Positions 8,212 to 20,200 of a stretch of DNA of 22,170 nt are shown piece after piece. Numbering within the stretch: position 1 is the first letter of the stretch; every line of letters starts with the position of its first letter. The notes beneath the pieces are model-generated. The model was not told where the DNA came from. It was given only the letters and a program-made list of their open reading frames with translations, and did no database searches. A program made the position numbers and the translations under genes. Origin of the DNA: a virus; IMG/VR virus record IMGVR_UViG_3300010885_012827, positions 1 through 22,170 of that record. The stretch is one strand, 5' to 3'.

Positions 8212-11200
8212 ATCCAAAAAGTTGAAAGTACATATACTGTAATTGTAGAAAGTGAAGGCGATAACAACGAATATTTGTTTACGCCGAACGGACTCTCAAG
8301 AAATCCAACATTGACATTGTATCGTGGCCAAACTTACAAGTTTGACATTACTAGTCCTGGTAATCCATTTAGTTTTAAAACCAAACGATCTACTGGATTT
8401 GCTGATAGATATCGTACTACTGCATTAGATTGGGCTGTTGAATTAGGTACTATTACGTTTACTGTTCCAAATACCTGCCCAGATGTATTATATTATGTTA
8501 GTGAAAATGATATACTTCTTGGTGGTGTTGTGCAAGTTTTAGATCTTAATGAAAATTCTTCGTTAGATATCAAAACAGAACTACTAGGTAAAAAAACTTA
8601 TAAATTAGCAGATGGCACATTATTAAGTAATGGTATGAAAGTTGCATTTGTTGGAAATGTTTCTCCTGCAACTTACGCAATTGGCAAATATTACGTTGAG
8701 GGAGTAGGTACTGCAATTTCATTAGTTAGTGAATCAGATTTAGAAATCTTAACTAATTATACTACACCTGAAACTATTTTATTTGATGCTAGCCCGTTTG
8801 ATGCAAAACCGTTTAGTGATGCAATTTCTTATGCAAGCATTTCTGATTATATTGTTATTAACCGTGCAAGCAAAGATAGGAATGCATGGTCGAGATATAA
8901 TCGATGGTTTCATAAAGATGTTATTGAAACTAGCGCATTGATTAACGAAATAACACCGACTATCGATCAGTCGGCACGGGCAGTTCGACCAATTATTGAA
9001 TTTGATAATGATCTTAAATTATTTAATTTCGGAACGCATGCAGTTACTGATATTGATTTAATTGATGATTTTACAACTGATGTGTTTTCAATCATCGAAG
9101 GATCGGCTGGATACAATGTCGACGGCATTAATCTTGCAGATGGCCACCGAATACTGTTTACTGCTGACACTGATAATCTTGTTAAGAATAATATATATCG
9201 TGTTGAAATTGTTAATTTATATACTAATAAAACTGACATTAACGGTGTACCGACAAGCAGTCAGATTCATCTAGTGTTAGATGAAATTGTTTCTAAAAAT
9301 CAAACAGCACTGATTCATTCAGGAATAAAAAATCAAGGGATATCGTATTGGTTTAACGGTGCAGACTGGAAAATAGGACAACAAAAGACAAAGTTAAATC
9401 AGCAGCCGTTGTTTGATATAGTTGATAACACCGGTATTAGTTTTGGTGATATTAGTAAATATGCAGGTTCGACGTTTTTAGGTACATCACTTTTTTCGTA
9501 TAAAACCGGTAGCGGATCAGTAGATAAGAATTTAGGTTTTGCATTATCATATAAAAATATCAACAATGTTGGCGATATTGTTTTTAATTTCTCATTGATG
9601 ACTGATAACTTTCAATACGAAGAAAATTCAAAAATTAATACTAAATTAACAAACGTAGGTTTTTTAGTTAAGACAAAATACAACAATTTACCGTCGTATG
9701 TTAACGGCTGGCAGATTTGCAATGTAACAAATACACAAGCTGCAGTGCGTGTTTACAAAAACGTAACAAATTTAAACAATTTTAAAATTGATCTATACGA
9801 CGATATTTCAATCCTTAGCGATTTAGTAGTGCGTGTATATGTTAACGGAATTCGATTAAACAACTCGGAATGGGCAATTAACACTGAATTAACTGATAAT
9901 ATTCCATATAGAAAAACAATTGTGCTAGATAATGATTTAGCAGCATCAGATGTATTATCTATTAAAACATTTTCTGCACAGCCGATTAACGAGAATGGAT
10001 ATTATGAAATTCCAGTCAACCTTCAAAGTAATCCGTTTAATAAATTAATTTCTGAATTTACGTTGGGCGAAGTAATTGACCATGTAACATCAATAGTTGA
10101 TAATTTAGATGGATTTAGTGGAACTTTTCCGGGAGCAAGTAATATTCGCGATCTTGGAAACATTTCTCAATATGGCACAAAGTTTGTTCAGCACAGTGGC
10201 CCGCTTGGTATATCGCTTTACCATATTACATCTAACACTAAAAATGTTATTAAAGCATTAGAACATGCTCGTGATCGATATAACGAATTTAAAAGAAATT
10301 TTGTTATTACTGCAACATCATTAGGAATCCACACTGATCCTATTTCGTTTGTTAATCAAATAATGAGAGAAATTAATAAGGATAAACCGAAAAATTCTTC
10401 GTTTTATTTTAGTGATATGGTTCCGTACAGTGCAAGTTTAAAAACATCATTTACAGTGTTAGATTATAGAATCCAAAGTTACTCGTTAGCAGAAGTGTTT
10501 AGTTTAACAGCGTTATCTAACAAAGCAGTCGGTGTGTACTTAAACGACGAACAACTGTTACACGGGAAAGACTACACCTTTGATAATCAAGGTTTTGTTA
10601 TTATTACTGCAACTAAACATAATGATGATATTATTACCATTTATGAATACGAAAGTACCGATGGTAATTTTGTTCCTGAAACACCGACTAAACTAGGTAT
10701 TTGGCCAAAGTACGAACCGAGTGTTTATTTAGATACAACATTAATAACACCTCGGTTAATGATTCAAGGACATGACGGTAGTCAGATACTTGCATATAAC
10801 GATTATCGAGATGGTTTAATATTAGAATTAGAAAAACGTATTTACAACAACATTAAAGTTACATACAATCCTGCAATTTTTGATATTGACGATGTAATTC
10901 CAAGTTATAATAGATCTAATGATTACAGTTTAACTGAATTTAATGATGTATTAGCACCAAATTTTTATAAATGGTTGTCGTATGTTGATCAAGATTTTAC
11001 AATGCCTCTGAATTTTGATAACCTTAATCCATTAACCTACAATTACCTTGGACAGTATACTTTAGATAATAGACTAGTACCTGGGTATTGGCGAGGAATT
11101 TATCGTTGGATGTTTGGCACTGATCGCCCAAATTTGTGTCCTTGGGAAATGTTAGGATTATCTGAAGAACCTTTATGGTGGGTAAATTTGTACGGCCCGG

Positions 11201-14200
11201 CACCTTATACTGCTGACAATCTAGTAATGTGGAATGATATCAGTAACGGTTTGTTAAAAGAGCCAGGTAAACCGGCAGTTAAACTTAAAAAATATGTAAG
11301 ACCATTTTTAATTGATCACATTCCGGTTGATAGTGATGGAAACATTGCTAGTCCGCAAATTTCAGGATTAACATTTGGTACAAATATGTATCAACAGGCA
11401 ACTAATTTTAAATTTGGAGATGTTAGTCCAGTTGAAAGTGCATGGCGTCGAAGCTCACATTTTCCGTTCAGTGTGCTTATTACTTCAATGCTGTTAACAC
11501 CTGCACATACAATCGGGGTACTACTTGATAGATCACGAATCGTTCGAGATTTGTCAGGTCAACTAATTTATAAAGAATCAGGCCTTAGAATTTCACCTGC
11601 AGATATTGTCTTACCGAGCAATGTGTTTGATACTTCTAGAGTGCAAACTGCAGGTATTATTAATTACATTGTTAACTATATTTTAAGTGATACATTAAGA
11701 TCTTTCACAGAATACCAATATGATCTTACAAACATATCTAGTCAAATTTGTTATAGAGTAGGCGCATTTACTAGTAAAGAAAAATTTAATTTATTACTTG
11801 ATTCGAAAAATCCAATATCTGCAGGAAGCGTGTTTGTCCCTCAAGAAGATTATGAAATAATTTTAAATACATCGTCTCCGATTAAAAAAATTAGTTATAG
11901 TGGTGTAATTATTACTAAAAATAATAACGGGTTTTCAATTAAAGGTTATAGTAAAACACAACCGTATTTTAAAGTATTTTCACCAATGGCCTCGGGCCAT
12001 TCTGTTACTGTTGGCGGAATTTCGGAAAGTTTCGTAGCATGGTCTGAATTTCATACATTTGCTAAAGACAAGATAGTGCAATTTAATAATAATTTTTATA
12101 GAGTTAAAGAAACTCATGATACAACCGATGTATTTGAAATAAAATATTATGCAAGACTTTCGGCACTTCCTGTAATCGGTGGTAAAACTGCGATATTTAG
12201 AACATTGTGGAATAAGAGAGACATTATTACCTACACATACGGTTCTATATTTTCTGATATTCAAGGAGTTGTTGATTTTTTAATTGGCCACGGTGAATAT
12301 TTAAAATCTCAGGGTTTTATATTTGATGAGTTTAATTCTGAATTAAATCGTGTAGCAAACTGGGAAACAAGTGCAAGGGAATTTTTGTTTTGGACAACAC
12401 AAAATTGGTCATCTAGCCAAACCAACTGGACTGAATGGGATCCGGGTCTACTAATAAAATTTAATTCAATTGTTCGATGGCACGGGGATTATTATAGAGC
12501 AATACGAATTGTTCAACCGTCGTCTGTATTTGATCCTGCATTTTTTGAAAAATTAGATGGGTTAAGTTTTGTAGGAAGTGCAGTATTGTCATTGAGCCCT
12601 GCTGCTGAAAAAATTACATTTAGCACGCAATTAAGTGTTGTTGACGATATAACAAATACATTTAATGATTATGAAATATGTGGAGTTGACGGCCGCCCGG
12701 TTCTGTTTAATTTCTTAAACTCATTTAGGGCCGATCAGTCGGTAACTTACACTCTTAAAGACGACTCTACGTTATACGGTGCAGCATTTTATCTTGTTCA
12801 AAAAGAACATGTGATTCTTATTAATAATACAACTATGTTTAACGATACTATTTTTAATCCTGAAAGTGGTTATAAACAAGATAGGTTAAAAGTTTCAGGG
12901 TATATTAGTACTAATTGGAACGGATCGTTAAACGTTCCGGGTTTTATTGTAGATCAAGCAGTTGTTCAACAATGGAATGCATGGACTGATTATGCACTCG
13001 GCGATGTTGTTAAGTACAAAGAATACTATTATAGTGCAGATTTGTCAATAGTAGGCGCTGAAAAATTTGATACTACCCAGTGGATTAAATTAGATGAAAA
13101 ACCAAAATCTGCATTAATTGCAAATTGGACATATAAAGCAAGCCAATTTGAAGATTTTTATAGTTTAGATGATGACACATTTGATTCAGCACAGCAAAAA
13201 ATGGCGCAACATTTAATCGGTTACCAAAAACGCCAATATCTAAATAATATTATTCAAGATGATGTTAGCGAATATAAATTTTACCAAGGTATGATTATTG
13301 AAAAAGGAACTCAAAATGTCTTTAATAAATTATTTGATGTTCTTAGTGCAGATAATCAAGAAAGTTTGGCATTTTTTGAAGAATGGGCAATTAGATTAGG
13401 CCAATATGGTGCAAATGCAGCATTTGAAAATATTGAAATCATACTTGACGAAAATAAGTTTATTATTAATCCACAAGGTTTTGAATTAGTTAATACTATT
13501 AATCCGGATGCTACTGATTTTATTGTTCGACAAACACCTTCGGATTTATATATTAAACCTGTAGGATATTCGTCATCGCCGTGGCCGGTTGTAAATTCTA
13601 CTCAATTTTTAAGATCGGCCGGCCATGTTAGGGCAGATGAAGTCCGATTAACGGTTAAAACTATTGCCGATATTGCTACTGCAGATATTAGTTCTTTTAT
13701 TGAAGGTGATTATATTTGGTGTACGTTTGAAGGGATAAGTTGGAATGTCTATAGATACACTAATCCAAAAATTAAAGTTAAAACCATTATGCAAACTGAT
13801 TCTACTATTGTACTTACAATTAATCGATCAATTAAGTTACTTGCGGGATCATATATTGGGATTAAACATTCATCAACATTAAACGGATTTTTTAAAGTAA
13901 TTTCGTCAACATTAAATACTATAACATTTAAAGTACCTGATACAGTTGTTGTCGAAGATCCAATTGATAGCCAGGCAGTTACTGTTCTATACACGTTTGT
14001 AAGTCGTAAAGCTAGCTCAATTAACACAGCAGATGCTATTTTACCTCGGCACCTTAAAAATGGTGAATTATTGTGGACTGATAACTCAGAGAATGAAAAA
14101 TGGGCAACTTGGAAATATAATACAGTTTATCAACAAGGGCAACTATTTAATCCAGACTCTTCATTTAATTTAGAATACGGTCGAAACATTGCAACAAATA

Positions 14201-17200
14201 AAGCCGGTGATATTATTGCAGTCTCAACTGCTACAGGATTTACATATATCTATGATAGAACTCATGCAACATTTGAATGGGTTTATAGACAACAGATTTT
14301 TAAACCGTTTATCTATCCTGACGATATTGATGGAAATAATATTAATTCTCAGATTGCAAATAACGTAGCAATGTCTACTGACGGTCGGTGGTTAGTAACT
14401 GGCTCACCGTTTGCATCTGCAGCATTTTCAAATTATGTAGGGGTGTTTAGTGAATTTACAATATACGCATTAGGTAACATTGTGTTGTACGATAACGAAC
14501 ATTATCAAGCAATTGCAACAACAGTTTCTGCTAAACAATATCCTGATTTGCATATTGATAAATGGAAAAAAGTTCCGTATATTCCGGTTGATTTGACAGC
14601 AACGACATCGTCGCTTTTAGAACAAGGTGTTATTTCGTTGTATGAAAAAGATTCAAATAACATTTATCAACTAGTTGATTCTATCGTAAGTCCACAGCCT
14701 GTAAATTTTGAACATTTTGGATCTAACATTGCGTTTGCAGGAAGTACATTATTAATACGAGCAACCGGGCAGGACGATAAAACAAAATTGTACAATCTTA
14801 CATATGGCACGTCGGTAATTGCATCTTCGTCATTTGATCCACAAGGTTCGGCTGATACTAAGATAGTATTAACTTCGATTGATAACATTAAAGTGGGCAT
14901 GGCAATTGTTGGTACAGGATTTGTTAACGGGCAAACTGTTGTTGAAATATTAGCTAATAATACAATTGAATTAAGTGCAGCACCGACTTTGGAGTTATCA
15001 GGGACTTACCGATTTACTAAAACAGAGTGGAAGTTTAATTTACAAAACACACTAACTGACGATACAAGTCAAAGCCAGTTCGGTGAAACTATTGTTTCAA
15101 CTGATAGCGGTAGTATGTTAGTGGTATCAGCACCAGATCCTGCAGGATCTGCAGGTAACGTTTACATATATGCAGCTAGTAATTTGGGATTTACATTGGT
15201 ACAAACACTAGGAACAACTGAAAATATAAGCCAATTCGGTACAGGTGTTTCGATTTCAAATACAGGAAATTATCTTGCAGTATCGGCAATGTACAATCAA
15301 GAGACAGAAATATTACCATCTGCTGGTACAGTTTTAATTTATAAAAGTAATGTTAATAGTGAGTTTGAATACTATCAAACATTAACTAACATTGCTCCTG
15401 AGGCCTTTCAGTCGTTTGGCAGTAAACTATATTTTACAAACGATGTTGACACATTGGTAGTGTACAGTGCAAATTCTGATAGTTATGACAATTTAACATT
15501 TGATTCTGATACAACTACATTTGATTTACAATCGACGTTAGTTAGAGATCTTAATGTTGATTGTGGCAGGGTTGATATCTATGATCGATACAACACTAGT
15601 TGGGTGTTTAGCGAAAGCATAACTACTCCTGCACAGATTAATGACGGATATGGGCAAGCAATTGCAGTTAACAACACTAGTGTATTAGTCGGAGCACCAT
15701 ACTCGACAAACATATACGAAAGAAGCGGAAAAGTGTATGAGTTTATAAATTTTTCAAAATTAAAAAGTTGGATTAAAATTCACGAAGAAAGTAAAAAACC
15801 GGATGTTTTTAAAATTAAACAAGCATTCTTATATAATAAACGAAATTTAGAATTGTTAACTTATTTAGATATACTTGATCCGATACAAGGTAAAAATCCT
15901 GGATCTGCAGATCAAGAAATCAAATATAAATTATTTTATGATCCTGCAATTTATTCAAATGGGACAGCAAGTAACGTAAACATTGACGAAAGCATTGCGT
16001 GGACAACTGCACAAGTTGATCAGCTGTGGTGGGATTTAACGACTGCAAAATTTATCGATAGTTATGATACTGATATTGTTTATAGAAATAATACTTGGTG
16101 TACGTTAGCAACCGGTGCATCTATTGACGTGTATGAATGGGTAGAATCAAAATATAAACCGTCCGATTGGGACTCGTTAACTGACACTGAAGAAGGACTT
16201 GCATTAGATATTAGCGGTACTACTCTGTACAGTGATTCTGCATATAGTGTTAAAACTCGTTTTGATACAATTAGTAAAACTAAAAAATATACTTATTATT
16301 ATTGGGTTAAAAACAAAAAAACAGTACCAGACAATAATAGCCGCCGCATTTCTGCATATGAAGTTGCGTCGTTGATTAGTAACCCACGAGGTAACGGTTA
16401 CAAATTTCTTGCGCTTACTGGCACGAATTCATTTAGTTTAATAAATGTTAAAGATTTATTAGATAATGATAATGTTGTGTTGTCTATTGAATATTGGACA
16501 GTTGATAAAATTGATCAAAATATTCACACAGAGTGGAAATTAATTAATTCAGGTTCGTCAACTTCTATTCCGGAAAAGATAGAACAAAAATGGATTGATA
16601 GTTTATGCGGTAAGGATTTAAATAATCGAGATGTGCCCGACACATTACTTCCGATTAAACTTCGATACGGTATAGAATCTAGACCTCGCCAGAGCATGTT
16701 TGTTAATCGGTTTGAGGCATTAAAACAATATATTGAACAAGTTAACCTTACACTAGGAAAAAATTTAATAGTCGACTCGTGTGATTTATCACCGCTTTAT
16801 TCATATGATGAAGCGCCTAATTTCATACATGGCAGATATGATGAAATTTTAAATACCTATGAAGAATTGCGATTTATATTGGTTAAATCGTTTAGACTAC
16901 CGTTAATTACACCAGTAATTACAGATGGGAAAATTACAGGTGTTACTATAGTTAACACCGGACGTGGCTATTTAGTTGCGCCAACTGTTGAAGTAGTAGG
17001 GTCAGGTATTAATGCAGTTGTTAGCACGACTATTAATGCAGCAGGTAGAATTATTAGTTGTGAGATTGTAAACAGCGGCGAAGGGTACAGCGACAACACT
17101 GCATTAATAGTCAGAAACTATTCAGTGTTACTGCTTAGTGATTCACAATCAAATAATGTGTGGAGTATATATTCATATCAACCTGAAACACTTAGTTGGT

Positions 17201-20200
17201 TAAAAGTTATTTCTCAAGCTTACGATGTTAGGAAATATTGGAATACAATTGATTGGTATGCAGCGGGGTATAATCAATTTAATCAGATAACTCACGTGGT
17301 CGATACCTATGCTGATTTAAATTCAGTTGTAGTATCAGTAGGCGAAACTGTTAAAATTCGTACAACAATTTCGGGTAATTGGGTATTATTAGAAAAATTT
17401 GCAAATGTTGATTCTATTAATTGGACACAGTCATATAAAGTTATCGGAAGTCAGAATGGCACTATACAGTTAAGTTCAATTCTGTATGAATATGTAAGCA
17501 CTGATATAGGATTCGATGGGATACGATTTGACGGCGGTATTTACGATAATAGTGCCGCAGTTGAACTTAGAATTATTTTAGATACAATTAAGAAAAATAT
17601 TCTAATCAATGAACTTACATCAGAATATTTAAATCTTTTCTTTGCAACGGTTCGATATGTATTAAGCGAACAGGCGTATGTTGATTGGATTTTTAAAACA
17701 AGTTTTGTAAAAGCAAATCACAACATTGGTAGTCTTCGCCAGTTAGTTACATATAAAAATGATAATCTTCAAAATTTTGAAGATTTTGTTTCAGAAGTTA
17801 AACCGTACAGAACTCAGATACGCGAATATGTAAGTGTATTTTCAAAAGTTGAAAATACCCAATCTGCAATTTCTGATTTTGATTTACCAGTAGTATACGA
17901 TCCGATATCAAAACAACTATCACCTATTGATACAAAAATGTTAGCAACTGGTGAAGTAGTTGCTGGCAACGACACTATAAACAAGTATCCTTGGAAATTT
18001 TGGTTAGATAATCTTGGGTTTTCGATTACATCGTTAGAAATAGTTGACTCAGGATCTGGGTATATTTTGCCACCGATTGTTTCTATTACGAGCCAGGTCG
18101 GTACAGGTGCAACTGCTCGAGCATTTATTACAAATGGAAAAGTTAGTCGTGTGGTGTTGTTAACTAAAGGCAAAGGATATCGATCTGCGCCAGTTGTTAC
18201 TCTAGATGGCGGTTTGAATATAGGTGGATTACCTGCTCGAGCAGTTGCAATCATAGGTGATAGTGTTATACGATCAAATCTAATTAAAATGAAGTTTGAT
18301 CGATTAACACCTACTTATTTTATTACACATCTTCAAGAAACTGAAACATTTGTTGGATCGGGATCACGTGCGCAATTTTCGTTGATTTGGGCACCTGATA
18401 TCCAGGTCGGAACATCGACGGTAACTGTTAATGGTTTATCGGTGTTAAAAGATTCTTATGTTTTAAAAATTATAAAGTCAACATCGCGTGGATTTACAAG
18501 TTATCAAGGTTCGTTGATATTTGATACAGCACCTGCAATTAGTTCGACAATTTCTATAACCTATTTAAAAAATTGGAATTTGTTAAATGCAGCAGATCGC
18601 GCTCATTTTTATTACAATCCGACAAGTGGCCAGTTAGGTAACGAGCCCACTCAACTTATGGCCGGAATTGATTATGGCGGTGTTATTATAAATGGTTTAG
18701 GGTTTGAGTTTAATCAAGGTTGGGACGGAACTCCATATTTTTCAGATAACTGGGACAGTGCTGATCAATTATCTGAAAACTATTCAGTTACTGTTGCTGC
18801 TGACACTTATGATGTAATACTTCCATATATTCCTGCACAAGGGACAAATTTAAATGTATATCACGTGCAATCAACAACAGAAACGTTTAATTCAAATGGG
18901 ACTGATTTAATTTATTACTTTAGTAACGCTGTAGAAACACCGACAGTGACAGTGGTTAAATCAACAGTATCACTTCCGAAAGTAGCAGCTACATCAAACG
19001 TTATAGGTGTAACTGCGCTATCTGTTAATACTACTGTTGGTATTGAAATAGGTGATATTGTTTCTAACGATAGTCAGTCATTTTGGACTACTAAGGTTAC
19101 ATTAACACAAACAAATAGTACTACTAACATTGTTGTTGTTACTAGTACTGAAAATATGTTACCTAATATGCCGTTATTATTTTCAGGAAAAGGTTTAGGC
19201 GGTATAGTTAGTGGTGTATATTATGTTAAGACTGTTGTTAGTTCGACTACTATAACAATTAGTTCAACTATCGGCGGTGCAATTTTTGATATTCAACCTG
19301 CTGATGATAATGCTAGTGTATCAATTGGTGTTATGGGAATTATATTTGGAACATTTAATTCAAATACAACAGTTGTGTCGATTGATAGTAACACTAGCAT
19401 AACATTGAGCCAAATGATTTATGCGGACATTGCAACCGACACTCCGATTAAATTTACACGAGTGTTAACTACATCAAACAACATCTTTATGATCAATGAT
19501 GGCCAAATTGAGTTAAATGTTCCGATAGCAGTAACAAGTGACATTATTATTTCTGGATATCGTCCTGCGGTTAGATTAGACGATCCTAATTATAATACTC
19601 CGTTACAAACAAATACCGATGCAATAATGCAAACCATAGTTTCATCTGGGACAACTGATATAGTTACTATACCAAATTCATTAACGGTTGTTAACGGTGA
19701 CAAATTTATTATACGCACAAGCACAAGTGACGGTTCTACTGATATTAAATTTGATGACTACGACACTGCGCTAAGTGGCGGAAATTTAACCTATACTACT
19801 GCATCTGGTCTTGCTGCTGAAGATATTGTAGTCGACGGTGACGGATTTGTTACTCCGATGACAAGTTTTGCGCCGGACGAAGTAGTACCTGGGCAGATAG
19901 TCGATTCAGTTGCAATTAAAGTGTTCGATAAAGCTAGAAACAGTTCTGCAAATATTAATATCGATACGTATATTGCAGATGGCACAACTACACAGTTTGA
20001 AATATCTCAGTTTGCTAATAGTACTGACGCTATTATTGTTAAACAATCAAATACAATAACTTCATCTGTAAAAACAGCTACAGCAGATTACATAGTTGAT
20101 TATAAAAATAAAATTATAGAATTTGTTGCACCGCCTACGGCAACTGATATTATTACGATAATAAGTTTTGGGTTTAGTGGTGAACACATTTTGGATATTA

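Larger units (their letters stand above)
14173..15762 (+). other. Seven-bladed FG-GAP-type beta-propeller in the giant protein
   Basis: Residues about 2143-2672. Seven blade starts with the (F/Y)G-x-x-(I/V) plus 'G..L.V.(S/G)(A/S)P' plan can be read near residues 2143 (EYGRNIATNKAGDIIAVS), 2201, 2323 (HFGSNIAFAGSTLLI), 2443 (SQFGETIVSTDSGSMLVVSA), 2496 (QFGTGVSISNTGNYLAVSA), 2555 (SFGSKLYF) and 2633 (GYGQAIAVNNTSVLVGAP). Most blades end in 'G.V.(I/L)Y'. Blade length is 55-75 residues once inserts in blades 2 and 3 are removed. FG-GAP propellers act in protein-protein or ligand binding; the calcium motifs of integrins are not clear here. Confidence 0.65.

Noticed and set aside
9062-9274. 70-residue + strand frame inside the giant gene
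   Set aside because: It overlaps the giant gene in another frame, is rich in Ile/Leu from AT-rich sequence and has no ribosome site. It is not a credible separate gene.
17814-18254. 146-residue open frame on the - strand (and other minus-strand frames of 60-120 residues across the window)
   Set aside because: They lie entirely inside well-supported + strand genes, have no ribosome sites that I can see, and read as low-complexity antisense products. They are shadows of the real genes.
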